Positions 8,534-16,694 of a DNA stretch of 53,913 bases are shown piece after piece. Below the pieces are notes generated by a model, which had not been told where the DNA came from, made no database searches, and saw only the letters and a list, made by a program, of their open reading frames with translations. The DNA lies in the NCBI GenBank assembly GCA_035293845.1, contig DATGMB010000211.1, positions 1 to 53,913 on the forward strand, in the 5' to 3' direction. The position numbers and the translations under genes are program-made. How positions within the stretch are numbered: position 1 is the stretch's first letter; each line of letters opens with the position of its first letter. This DNA is from DATGMB01 sp035293845. GTDB taxonomy: Bacteria > Acidobacteriota > Terriglobia > Bryobacterales > Bryobacteraceae.

Positions 8534-9437
8534 AATTCGAATCAACGTTCCGCAGGGCAAAGGCGCCGAAGTTGCCGCGATAGCCCTCCGGACCGGCATC
8601 CGGCAAGCCGCCGTCTCACCGGTGTACCTTCACGGCCCGGACCGCCCCGCTGACCTCGTCAGCGTCGAAGTCTCGACCCCGCAAGCCAAAGCGTTCGTCG
8701 ACGCCGTCTTCGCTCACGAAAACTTCGATCCCGAAACCTGGTTGATCACCTCGCGCGAGCTGCGCGCCATCATGACCCGCGCTCCCGCCCGCGAAATCAC
8801 CCGGCCCATGATCGAGCCGGCCATCGACGTATTCGAGGATCTCTGGCAGCTCAGCCACGTCACGCCGGGATATCTCGCGCGCGCCAGCGCCGCCGCCGTC
8901 CTGCTCGCGTACGGAATGATGGAGAACAGCGCCGTCGCCATTGTCGTCGCGGCGCTGTTCCTGCCGTTTCTCGCGATCGTCCTCGCGCTCGCCTTCGGCC
9001 TTTGGTCCGAAGACCGCGCGCTCGCCGGACACGCCGCCTTTGCCCTGGCCGTCAGCATCGTGGTCAGCTTCCTCGCCGGCGCCGCCGTCGCCGCCCTGCA
9101 CGGCCCCCCGATGGCGTTCCACGATTTCCGCTCGCCCCTGGTCAGCTTCGCCATCTCCGCGGCCGTCGGCGTGGCCGCCGGGCTGTCTACCGCCGATGAC
9201 GCCGGCAGAAGATATCTCATCGGCGTTGCCGCCGCGGTGCAATACGCCGTCTATCCCGTCTGGTTCGGCGCCGCCTCCGTCCTCGGATTTCCCCCTTGCT
9301 CGGTGGTCGCCCAGCGCCTCCTGACCCTCGCCATCAACGTCGTCACCATCGGCGGCGTGGCCGCCCTCGCTTACCGCCTCCTCGGCATGCGCCGCGACGA
9401 AATCCACCGCTTCGTCAAATCGCGCTTCTGGCGCTGA
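8526..9437 (+). CDS. Multipass membrane protein, possibly DUF389-like
   Basis: I start at the ATG at 8526 (MHEIRINVPQGKGAEVAAIA), which overlaps the preceding gene by eight bases. The longer frame from 8475 lies wholly inside that gene. The 303-residue product has a soluble N-terminal alpha/beta domain of about 110 residues (SVEVSTPQAKAFVDAVF), followed by about six hydrophobic helices from residue 120 (AAAVLLAYGMMENSAVAIVV, ALFLPFLAIVLALAFGL, and others). A soluble domain ahead of a membrane block resembles DUF389/TIGR00341 proteins, but this is a weak resemblance. No transport or catalytic motif is visible. Confidence 0.65.
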   Translation: MHEIRINVPQGKGAEVAAIALRTGIRQAAVSPVYLHGPDRPADLVSVEVSTPQAKAFVDAVFAHENFDPETWLITSRELRAIMTRAPAREITRPMIEPAIDVFEDLWQLSHVTPGYLARASAAAVLLAYGMMENSAVAIVVAALFLPFLAIVLALAFGLWSEDRALAGHAAFALAVSIVVSFLAGAAVAALHGPPMAFHDFRSPLVSFAISAAVGVAAGLSTADDAGRRYLIGVAAAVQYAVYPVWFGAASVLGFPPCSVVAQRLLTLAINVVTIGGVAALAYRLLGMRRDEIHRFVKSRFWR

Positions 9438-9533
9438 AGCCTGCTCGCCGGCGCCTTCGCCGCTGCGGTGCTGCATCTCCCTGTGCGATCCTGAAACAGA
9501 GCCGCGGCCCTAAGCAACCGCGGCGCCCAACCC

Positions 9534-10691
9534 ATGTCCGCCTACGACTCCGAACTCTCCAAACTCGTCGGCGAGCTCAACCGCGCCGCCCCCAGCCGCA
9601 AATCCGCGCCCACCCCCGAGCTTTCCGCTGGAGCCGCCGCCGCCCTCGACGCCATCCTCGACCGCGCCGCCGCCCGCGGCGCCTCCGACGTCCTCCTCAT
9701 CGCCGGCGTCCCCGTCACCCTCCGCATCAACGGCAGCCTCGCGCCCCTCGCCCCCGAGCCGCTCGATGCCGAGGACATCCGCAGCCAGGTCCTCCCCCTG
9801 CTCGAGCCCTGGCAGCTCGAAGACCTGCAAAAGCGCAAATCCGTCGATTTCGGCCTCGTCCGCGAAAACCTCGGCCGCTTCCGCCTCAACATTCACTACC
9901 AGCGCGGAACCCTCGCCGCCAGCATCCGCCTCCTCCCCTCGCGCGTCCCCACGCTCGAATCCCTGCACCTGCCCGCCTCGCTCGCTAAACTCGCCGACCG
10001 CCGCCAGGGCCTCGTCCTCGTCACCGGCCCCACCGGCTGCGGCAAGACTTCCACCCTCGCCGCCCTCATCGACATCGTCAACACCCGCCGCGCCGCCCAC
10101 GTCGTCACCATCGAGGATCCCGTCGAATACCAGCACGCCAACCGCCGCGCCATCATCGAGCAGATCGAAGTCGGCCGCGACACCCCCGACTTCGCCGGCA
10201 CCCTCCGCAGCCTCATGCGCCAGACGCCGGACGTCATCCTGGTCGGCGAAATGCGCGACGCCGAAACCATGGCCACCGCCCTCACCGCCGCCGAAACCGG
10301 CCACCTCGTCCTCTCCACGCTCCACACCAATGACGCCATTCAGGCCGTCTCCCGCATCCTCGATTCCTTCCCCTCCGCCAACCAGCCGCAGATCCGCCAG
10401 CAGCTCTCGCTCGCCCTCGCCGCCGTCATCGCCCAGCAGTTGGTGCCCGGCTCCGATGGCGTCTCTCGCTGGCCCGCCACCGAAATCGCCATCGCCACCG
10501 ATGCCGTCCGCGCCCTCATCCGCAAAGGCGACGACCACCAGTTGCGCTCCCAGATCTCCACCGGCCGCGCCGATGGCATGATGACCATGGAACAGTCCCT
10601 CGCCGAGCACGTCCGCGCCGGACGCATCACGCCAGAGACCGCCTACGCCCACTGCTTCCGTGCCAGCGACCTCGATCGCTACCTCGCGTGA
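9534..10691 (+). CDS. pilT: PilT-type retraction ATPase
   Basis: PilT depolymerises type IV pili in the cytoplasm and powers twitching motility. The 385-residue protein has an N-terminal PAS-like N2 domain with ASDVLL and LRINGSL. It then has Walker A GPTGCGKT at residues 165-172, the Asp box IEDPVEYQ at about 193-200, Walker B ILVGEMRD at 235-242, and the His box STLHTNDA at about 261-268. The usual PilT core is about 345-375 residues, so there is a slightly longer N-terminus. No other pilus gene is in the window. The ATPase could also serve a related type II-like machine, but retraction motifs favour PilT/PilU. Confidence 0.9.
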   Translation: MSAYDSELSKLVGELNRAAPSRKSAPTPELSAGAAAALDAILDRAAARGASDVLLIAGVPVTLRINGSLAPLAPEPLDAEDIRSQVLPLLEPWQLEDLQKRKSVDFGLVRENLGRFRLNIHYQRGTLAASIRLLPSRVPTLESLHLPASLAKLADRRQGLVLVTGPTGCGKTSTLAALIDIVNTRRAAHVVTIEDPVEYQHANRRAIIEQIEVGRDTPDFAGTLRSLMRQTPDVILVGEMRDAETMATALTAAETGHLVLSTLHTNDAIQAVSRILDSFPSANQPQIRQQLSLALAAVIAQQLVPGSDGVSRWPATEIAIATDAVRALIRKGDDHQLRSQISTGRADGMMTMEQSLAEHVRAGRITPETAYAHCFRASDLDRYLA

Positions 10692-10782
10692 CAGAAATTT
10701 CGAAATTCAATCTCCCTGATTTTCAATAACTTCCAAATCCGAATTTCAGACTCCACCTCACCGGCGTGCTATATCCCTGAAC

Positions 10783-11823
10783 ATGCCGCGCGCTACACGA
10801 ACCTCCAACCCCGACCCCCGATCCCTGACCCCCGATCCCCAGCCCCCAAAGCCTGAACCCCCATCCCCGGCCCCCGGCCGACGGTCCCGCGCCACATCTC
10901 CCGCCCGCGCCGCCGCCAACCGCTCCAACGCCGCCCGTTCCACCGGCCCCCGCACCGCCGAGGGCAAAGCCCGCTCCGCGCAGAACGCCCGCAAGCACGG
11001 CTTCACCGCCGCGGACTTCACCGTCCCCCGCCTCGAAGACCACGACGAAATCGCCCGCCTCCGCGCCGATCTCTTCGCCCTCTACCAGCCGCGAAATTCG
11101 CAGGAGCAGTTCGCCCTGGAGCGCATGGCCATGGCCCAGCACATGATCCTCCGCGCCGCCCGCCTCGAATCCGGCCTCTTCGCCGAGGCCATGAACCTCT
11201 CCATCGACAACCCCCGCCCCCAGCACGTCATGCTGCGCCCCCTCACCGGCCATGCCGAAAACGGCGTCACCACCGGACAGCACGCCAATTTCGTCCTCGC
11301 CGAGGGCTTCGCCTTCATGCACGGCAAGCACCCCAGCGCCTTCTCCCTGCTCCTCCGCTACCAGGCCCAGGCCGAGCGCTTCTATCGCCGCGCCCTCGAG
11401 GAGTTCCAGCGCGTCCGCGCCGAAGCCCCGGCTCTCCCCGATTCCCCCGCCGAACCGCTTCCCGGCGCCCAGACCGCCGATGACCAGCCCCGGCCCGAGT
11501 TCTTCACCCCTCCCGCCGCCGCCCCGCAGGCGCCCGCCCCCGCCGGGGAAAATTGGCAAAACGAACCCAACGCCGCCCTCAAGCTGTTGCCGGGACAGCC
11601 GGTTAGCCCCGCGAAAACGAACCCATGCGAGTTCCCCTGCAACCAGGACCCGCCGCCCTGCAGCGACTTCGGCGATGGCCGCCGCGGCCCGTACCCCAAT
11701 CTCTCGAATTGCCCCTACGAGGAAGAGATCTTCGCCTGCCCCTACCAGTCCGAACTGCGGGAGCAGGAGGCACGCGCCCGCGCCGAGGCGGAAGCCCGCG
11801 CCGGGTCCCTCGAATCCGGCTAA
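10783..11823 (+). CDS. Hypothetical protein with ANR-STGP-KHG motif
   Basis: The 346-residue product carries near residues 45-74 the conserved block ANRSNAARSTGPRTAEGKAR then SAQNARKHGF, known from many uncharacterised bacterial proteins. A helical middle follows (HDEIARLRADLFALYQPR, ALERMAMAQHMILRAARLES, FSLLLRYQAQAERFYRRALE). A Pro-rich linker and a C-terminal stretch with several cysteines (CEFPC, PPPC, NCPYEEEIFACPY) complete it. Residues about 8-31 are a Pro-rich run encoded by CCCCGATCCC-type repeat DNA, so the true start may lie downstream of it. No function can be assigned. It stands alone between pilT and the convergent precorrin-2 dehydrogenase-like gene. Confidence 0.7.
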   Translation: MPRATRTSNPDPRSLTPDPQPPKPEPPSPAPGRRSRATSPARAAANRSNAARSTGPRTAEGKARSAQNARKHGFTAADFTVPRLEDHDEIARLRADLFALYQPRNSQEQFALERMAMAQHMILRAARLESGLFAEAMNLSIDNPRPQHVMLRPLTGHAENGVTTGQHANFVLAEGFAFMHGKHPSAFSLLLRYQAQAERFYRRALEEFQRVRAEAPALPDSPAEPLPGAQTADDQPRPEFFTPPAAAPQAPAPAGENWQNEPNAALKLLPGQPVSPAKTNPCEFPCNQDPPPCSDFGDGRRGPYPNLSNCPYEEEIFACPYQSELREQEARARAEAEARAGSLESG

Positions 11824-11824
11824 G

Positions 11825-12262
11825 CTAAAGCGCCTCTTCCAGCTTCCGCCGCAGCTCCGCCGCCAGCCGCGGACTTTCACCGCCCGTCGACACCGCGATC
11901 TGCACCGGCCCCCGCTGCACCCGCGCCGGCACCACGAAATCGCATTCCTCGGCGGAATCCGCGATGTTCGCGAAGATCCCGCGCCCCTTCGCCGCCACGC
12001 CCACGCGATGGTTCGCCAGCCGGTCGTCGGTCGCCGCAAACACCAGCATCGCCCCGGCCAGGTCGCTCGCCCGGAAGCGCCGCGCGATCCGCCGCACCGG
12101 CAGGTCCTCGAATTCCGGCTCCCATTCCGGCGCCACCACCGTCACGCGCGCGCCCGCTTCGAGCAGCCCCCGCGTCTTGCGCAGCGCCACCTTTCCGGCG
12201 CCCACCACCAGCACCGGGCGGTCTTTCAGATCGAGGAAGATCGGGTAGTGTTTCATTCGCAC
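11825..12262 (-). CDS. Precorrin-2 dehydrogenase-like protein (SirC/CysG N-domain)
   Basis: The 145-residue protein matches the NAD-binding half of CysG/Met8/SirC enzymes, which oxidise precorrin-2 to sirohydrochlorin on the way to sirohaem. The Rossmann fingerprint VLVVGAGKVALRKTRGLLEA is at residues 17-36, followed by VFAATDD, ANIADSAEECDFVVPA and VSTGGESPRLA. It is shorter than a full SirC (about 200 residues) and lacks the dimerisation/chelatase tail, so it may act only as a dehydrogenase. ATGs at 12262 and 12256 are both possible. It is divergent from der with only 18 bases between starts, so the two promoters must overlap or lie within coding sequence. Confidence 0.88.
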   Translation of the reverse strand: MRMKHYPIFLDLKDRPVLVVGAGKVALRKTRGLLEAGARVTVVAPEWEPEFEDLPVRRIARRFRASDLAGAMLVFAATDDRLANHRVGVAAKGRGIFANIADSAEECDFVVPARVQRGPVQIAVSTGGESPRLAAELRRKLEEAL

Positions 12263-12280
12263 CTGCTATGATGGAAACGC

Positions 12281-13606
12281 ATGCCGTATGCCAGACCCAC
12301 AGTGGTCATTGTGGGCAGGCCCAACGTAGGAAAGTCCACACTATTTAATCGCATTACAGGACAGCGGCGCGCAATCGTCGGCGATGAGCCGGGGATCACG
12401 CGGGACCGCATCCACGGGTTTGCCGAGCACGATGGCCGCCGCTTCGAAGTCATCGACACCGGCGGCATTGTCGTCGATGACCGCGAATACATCCCCGGCC
12501 AGATCCTGCGGCAGGCGCAAGTCGCGCTCGAAAGCGCCACCCACATCATTTTTCTGGTCGATGGCCGCGCCGAAATCACCGCCGCGGACCGCGACCTCGC
12601 GGCCATGCTGCGCAAGCTGGGCAAGCCCGTCTCGCTCGCGGTCAATAAGGCCGATACCGGATCGCGCCAGGACCTCGCGCACCAGTTCTACGAGCTCGGC
12701 ATCCCCGACGTGTTCCCCATCTCCGGCGAGCACGGCACCGGCGTCGACGCCCTGCTCGATCGCGTCCTCGCCGACACTCCCGCGGAAATTCCCGGCGCCG
12801 CCGCCGGCCCGAACGCGCCGCCGGATCACATTAAGGTCGCGATCATTGGCCGCCCCAACGTCGGCAAATCGACCCTGCTCAACGCGCTCACCGGCGCCGA
12901 GCGGGCCATCGTCTCCCCCATCGCCGGAACCACCCGCGATGCCGTGGATGAAACCGTCACACGCGACGGCGTCGAGTACGTCTTCATCGACACCGCGGGC
13001 ATCCGCCGCAAGGGCAAGACCAAAGCCATGGCCGAAAAGCTGAGCGTGGTCATGGCCCGCCGGCACATCCGCATGGCCCACGTGGTGCTGCTGGTGCTCG
13101 ATGCCACCGAGGGCGTCGTCGGCCTCGATGCCACCATCGCGGGCTACGCTCACGAAGGCGGCCGCGGCATCGTCGTCTGCGTCAATAAATGGGATGAAGT
13201 AGAAGGACACAAAGGGCAGAAACGGAATGAGTTCGAGCGCAAGATCCGCGACCAGTTCAAGTTTCTGGAGTACGCCCCGGTGGCGTTCCTCTCCGCCAAA
13301 ACCGGCGCCGGCGTCGAGCGCCTGTTTCCGCTCATCCGCGAGGTCTACGAATCGGCCTCGCGGCGCATTCCAACCGGCGAGCTCAACCGCTTCGTCGAAC
13401 AACTGCGCTTTGAGGAGCGCAAGATCTACTACATGACCCAGGCGTCCATCCGGCCGCCGGAATTTGTCGCGTTCACCGATCGGGGTGGCCCCCTGCATTT
13501 CAGCCACGAGCGTTATCTGGTCAACCAGATCCGCCGCCGGTTCGGCTTCCGGGGCACGCCGATCGTATTCAAAACAAGAGCCAAAGGCGCGGAGCAGGAA
13601 CGCTGA
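12281..13606 (+). CDS. der: Ribosome-associated double GTPase Der (EngA)
   Basis: Der is an essential GTPase of 50S ribosome assembly. The 441-residue protein has two tandem G domains, each with P-loop GRPNVGKST (residues about 12-20 and about 190-198), DTGG/DTAG switch II motifs (VIDTGGIVVDD and FIDTAGIRRKGK), and NKAD/NKWD base-recognition motifs. A C-terminal KH-like domain includes FRGTPIVFKTRAK. Length and order are standard. It is divergent from the precorrin-2 dehydrogenase-like gene and followed by a short inverted repeat and a bactofilin gene. Confidence 0.97.
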   Translation: MPYARPTVVIVGRPNVGKSTLFNRITGQRRAIVGDEPGITRDRIHGFAEHDGRRFEVIDTGGIVVDDREYIPGQILRQAQVALESATHIIFLVDGRAEITAADRDLAAMLRKLGKPVSLAVNKADTGSRQDLAHQFYELGIPDVFPISGEHGTGVDALLDRVLADTPAEIPGAAAGPNAPPDHIKVAIIGRPNVGKSTLLNALTGAERAIVSPIAGTTRDAVDETVTRDGVEYVFIDTAGIRRKGKTKAMAEKLSVVMARRHIRMAHVVLLVLDATEGVVGLDATIAGYAHEGGRGIVVCVNKWDEVEGHKGQKRNEFERKIRDQFKFLEYAPVAFLSAKTGAGVERLFPLIREVYESASRRIPTGELNRFVEQLRFEERKIYYMTQASIRPPEFVAFTDRGGPLHFSHERYLVNQIRRRFGFRGTPIVFKTRAKGAEQER

Positions 13607-13634
13607 TGCACTTCCTCTGCGTTCCCGTTTGCGT
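13597..13634 (+). terminator. Possible der terminator hairpin
   Basis: A perfect seven-base inverted repeat GGAACGC/GCGTTCC (13597-13603 and 13619-13625) overlaps the der stop codon and is followed by CGTTTGCGTTTTG. The loop of 15 bases is long and the T tract is interrupted, so termination is only plausible. Confidence 0.3.
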
Positions 13635-13710
13635 TTTGCCGAGTATCCCCTTTAGACTATGAGGAGCGGTATCATGACTGTGCTTTTACAGAGTATCGGA
13701 GGGCGGCGAG

Positions 13711-14289
13711 ATGTGGAATAAGCAACGCCGGGAGGAAGAACCGGCCAGAACTTTCGCACCATCGAATCCTGCACCGTCCCCCTCGGCGGCGGCGCCCGCC
13801 GAAGCGAAGAAGGAGGCTTTCACAGTGTCCACCCCTACCAGGAGCTTCGAGCCCGATACGCGAGGCGGCTCCGCCACCATTGGCAAGGCCGTGCGCATCA
13901 ACGGCCAGATCAACAGCAAGGAGGACCTGTACGTCGATGGCGACGTGGAGGGCATCCTGGAAGCGCCCGAGCATAAGCTGACGATCGGCCCCAACGGCAG
14001 CGTGAAGGCCACCGTCAAGGCGCGCGAAGTGGTGGCGCTCGGCTCCATCCAGGGCAACGTGGAAGCTGCCGACCGCATCGAGATCCGCAAGGACGCCAAA
14101 CTCGTCGGCGATATCCGCACCGCGCGAATCGTCATCGAAGACGGCGCGTATTTCAAGGGCAGCATCGATATCGTGAAGCCCGAGCCGGCCAAGGCTGCGC
14201 CGCGTCCGGCCCAGACCGCCGCTCCCGCGCCCGCCTCCGCGCCTGCGGCTCATACTCCGGCGCCTGCCGGGGCTCCCGAAAAGCGGTAA
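13711..14289 (+). CDS. Bactofilin
   Basis: Bactofilins polymerise without nucleotide into membrane-associated filaments that shape cells or position proteins. Residues about 50-155 of this 192-residue protein form the right-handed beta-helix, seen as regularly spaced glycines and hydrophobics: ATIGKAVRINGQINSKEDLY, VDGDVEGIL, LTIGPNGSVKATVKAREVVA, LGSIQGNVEAADRIEIRKDA, VGDIRTARIVIEDGAYFKGS. Both ends are low-complexity Pro/Ala tails, as in known bactofilins. The gene is 15 bases upstream of a methyltransferase gene and probably cotranscribed with it. A GGAGG-like stretch precedes the ATG at 13711. Confidence 0.92.
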   Translation: MWNKQRREEEPARTFAPSNPAPSPSAAAPAEAKKEAFTVSTPTRSFEPDTRGGSATIGKAVRINGQINSKEDLYVDGDVEGILEAPEHKLTIGPNGSVKATVKAREVVALGSIQGNVEAADRIEIRKDAKLVGDIRTARIVIEDGAYFKGSIDIVKPEPAKAAPRPAQTAAPAPASAPAAHTPAPAGAPEKR

Positions 14290-14303
14290 ACTTCAGAGAA
14301 CCG

Positions 14304-15005
14304 ATGCTCCTGCCCGGACCGCTGAAGAATCTGCTACGGGGCGGCCGGGGAGACGCCGCCCCGAACGGCCAGCCCGCGCCCCGTCCCGGCCGCCCGGCTT
14401 CGACTGCCAAAGGTCCGAATGCCGAGGTGGTCGCGACGCGTCCCAGCCGCGGACTCGAAGAGTTCTTTACCTATATCCGCGGCCAGTCCGGCCTGACCAT
14501 TCTCGATCTCGGCGGCGCCACGCAGCAGAACGTCAGCTTCATCACGAACCTCGGCCACCGGCTCTACTCCGAGGATTTCCTGAGCATTCTGCACGAGACG
14601 TTCGGGGACGACACCGAGCAGCAGTCCAATCCGGGGCAGATCGAATATTTCCTGCGGCAGGCGCTCGATTATCCGGAAGGCCACTTCGATGGCGTGCTGG
14701 TCTGGGACGTCCTCGAGTACCTCTCGCCTGCGCTCCTCACCGCCGTGATCGAGCGCCTGTATAAGATCGTGCGCCCCAAGAGCTACCTGCTCGCGTTCTT
14801 TCACTCCGACGACAAGCAGGAGTCCGTGCCGTACTACACCTTCCGCATCCAGGAGGTCAACGCGCTGCAGGTGGCGCAGTCCGGCAGCCGCCGCCCGGCG
14901 CAGTTGTTCAACAACCGCAGCCTGGAAAAGCTGTTCACGCGTTACGAATCCGTGAAGTTCTTCCTCACGCGCGAGCGCCTGCGGGAAGTGATTGTGAAAG
15001 TCTGA
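14304..15005 (+). CDS. Class I SAM-dependent methyltransferase-like protein
   Basis: The 233-residue product has a Gly-rich motif I (LTILDLGGATQQN, residues about 64-76), an acidic post-I region (LYSEDF), FDGVLVWDVLEYLSPALL as motif II to post-II, and IVRPKSYLLAFFHSDD as motif III. These are typical of small class I methyltransferases. The first 50 residues are Pro/Arg/Ala-rich and probably disordered. The substrate is unknown. Fifteen bases separate it from the bactofilin gene, so the two probably form an operon, which hints at a cell-envelope or cytoskeletal role. The catalytic assignment rests on motif similarity only. Confidence 0.75.
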   Translation: MLLPGPLKNLLRGGRGDAAPNGQPAPRPGRPASTAKGPNAEVVATRPSRGLEEFFTYIRGQSGLTILDLGGATQQNVSFITNLGHRLYSEDFLSILHETFGDDTEQQSNPGQIEYFLRQALDYPEGHFDGVLVWDVLEYLSPALLTAVIERLYKIVRPKSYLLAFFHSDDKQESVPYYTFRIQEVNALQVAQSGSRRPAQLFNNRSLEKLFTRYESVKFFLTRERLREVIVKV

Positions 15006-15008
15006 AAA

Positions 15009-15123
15009 GCGGGGATTGGGGATTAGGGATTGGGGAGCGAGGCCGTGCGGCTCGGGTAACGCACGCATCGCACTCCGAAGCTTACGGCCGAGTCCCCAAG
15101 CCCCAACCCCCAATCCCCGGCTT
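15009..15123. repeat. Bipartite inverted GGGGATT-type intergenic element
   Basis: The left arm (15009-15036) reads GCGGGGATTGGGGATTAGGG onward. The right arm (15093-15123) is its approximate complement, CCCCAACCCCCAATCCCCGG. Between them a nested inverted pair GGCCGT (15041-15046) and ACGGCC (15084-15089) could form a second stem. The whole could fold into one long hairpin ahead of lysS. The same architecture occurs at 47055-47150. Confidence 0.6.
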
Positions 15124-15170
15124 TGGATTGACCCCCGGTTATAATTGAATTTCCCACTTAGGAGACCCAT

Positions 15171-16676
15171 TTGTCCCTGGAAGACGATCTTCTAAAACAG
15201 CGCCTGGCGCGCGTCCGTGAAATCGAAGCGCTCGGATACCGGCCCTACGGCCGCCGCTTCGATTTCACCCACACCATTCCGCAGATCCTGAGCCAGTACA
15301 GCGCCAAAACCGCCGAAGAGCTGGAACCCGGCCCCCGCGTTCGCATGGCCGGCCGCGTGATGACCGTGCGGCACATGGGCAAGGCCGGCTTCGCTCATCT
15401 CCAGCAGGAGGGCGAGCGCCTGCAGATCTACGTCAAAAAGGATGCCGTCGGCGATCGCGACTTCCAGCTCTTCAAGATGCTCGACATCGGCGACACCATC
15501 GGCGTCGAGGGCTACCTTTTCCGCACCCGCACCGGCGAGCTGAGTGTGCACGCCGAAAAGATCGAGTTCCTTTCCAAAACGCTGCTCTCGCTGCCCGAGA
15601 AGTGGCACGGCCTCGAAGATGTCGAAACGCGCTACCGCCAGCGCTATCTCGACCTCATCGCCAACCCGGAATCGCGCCGCGTCTTCGTCACGCGCGCGAA
15701 GGTCATCAGCTCGCTGCGGCGGCAGCTCGAAGCCGCCGGTTTCATCGAGGTCGAAACCCCGATGATGCAGCCGCTCTATGGCGGCGCGGCGGCGCGGCCG
15801 TTCATTACGCACCACAACACGCTCGATATCGACCTCTACCTCCGCATCGCGCCGGAGCTGTATCTCAAGCGCCTCACCGTGGGCGGCCTCGACCGCGTGT
15901 ACGAGATCAACCGCAATTTCCGCAATGAGGGCCTCTCCACACAGCACAACCCGGAATTCACGATGCTCGAGTTCTACCAGGCCTACACGGATTTCCGCGG
16001 CCTGATCGAATTCTCCGAGCAGCTTCTGCGGCAGGCCGCGCTCGATGCCGTGGGCACCACCGAAATCGACTACTGCGGCCACAAGCTCGATTTTTCGCAT
16101 CTCGCGCGCTACACCATGCGCGAGGCAGTCCTGCACTTCTGGGAAGGCGAAGGCCGGCCCACGCCGGAGGACCTGCGCAACCCCGAGTGGCTGCTGCGCC
16201 ATTCCGAGAAGCGCACGCCCGGCGAGGCGCTCGCCGACATCTTCGAGCGGCACGTCGAGGACAAGCTGATCCAGCCCACCGTCATTTACGAATATCCGGT
16301 CGAGACCTCGCCGTTATCCAAAAACAACGAGGACGATCCGGCCTTCGTCGACCGCTTCGAGATCTACGCCGCCGGCATGGAAATCGGCAACGCCTACACC
16401 GAGCTGAACGATCCCCAGGAGCAGCGGCGCCGCTTCGAAATGCAGCTCGCCATGCGCGAGCGCGGCGACGAAGAGGCGCACCAGATGGATGAGGACTACA
16501 TCCGCGCCCTCGCCTACGGTATGCCGCCCACGGGCGGCGAAGGAATCGGCATCGATCGCCTGACCATGATCTTCACCGGCAGCCGCTCGATCCGCGATGT
16601 GATCCTGTTCCCGCTGCTGCGTCCCGAAGGCCCCATCGAGCTGGTCGGGAAGCTGCGCGAGCTGGACTGTAAGTAG
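15171..16676 (+). CDS. lysS: Lysyl-tRNA synthetase, class II
   Basis: The enzyme charges tRNA-Lys with lysine using ATP. The 501-residue protein has an N-terminal OB-fold anticodon-binding domain (VRMAGRVMTVRHMGKAGFAH, residues about 59-78). The class II core has motif 2 FRNEGLSTQHNPEFTMLEFY and motif 3 GIGIDRLTMIFTGSRSIRDV. It has the expected length for bacterial LysS. The start is TTG at 15171, chosen because AGGAG lies six bases upstream and the next in-frame candidates would cut into the N-terminal helix. A TATAAT at 15140-15145 could be a -10 box, but no good -35 accompanies it. Confidence 0.97.
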   Translation: MSLEDDLLKQRLARVREIEALGYRPYGRRFDFTHTIPQILSQYSAKTAEELEPGPRVRMAGRVMTVRHMGKAGFAHLQQEGERLQIYVKKDAVGDRDFQLFKMLDIGDTIGVEGYLFRTRTGELSVHAEKIEFLSKTLLSLPEKWHGLEDVETRYRQRYLDLIANPESRRVFVTRAKVISSLRRQLEAAGFIEVETPMMQPLYGGAAARPFITHHNTLDIDLYLRIAPELYLKRLTVGGLDRVYEINRNFRNEGLSTQHNPEFTMLEFYQAYTDFRGLIEFSEQLLRQAALDAVGTTEIDYCGHKLDFSHLARYTMREAVLHFWEGEGRPTPEDLRNPEWLLRHSEKRTPGEALADIFERHVEDKLIQPTVIYEYPVETSPLSKNNEDDPAFVDRFEIYAAGMEIGNAYTELNDPQEQRRRFEMQLAMRERGDEEAHQMDEDYIRALAYGMPPTGGEGIGIDRLTMIFTGSRSIRDVILFPLLRPEGPIELVGKLRELDCK

Positions 16677-16694
16677 AAGGGAATTGGCCTGCAC

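Noticed and set aside
9510..10652. Glycine/aspartate-rich minus-strand frame of 380 codons
   Set aside because: It is the mirror of pilT, whose Walker and His-box motifs are intact.
10693..10712. Palindrome AATTTCGAAATT as an operator
   Set aside because: It is a single short AT-rich palindrome with no second copy or promoter around it; chance is adequate.
15126..15145. TTGACC ... TATAAT as a full sigma-70 promoter for lysS
   Set aside because: The two boxes are only six bases apart; a -35/-10 pair needs about 17, so at most the -10 is real.
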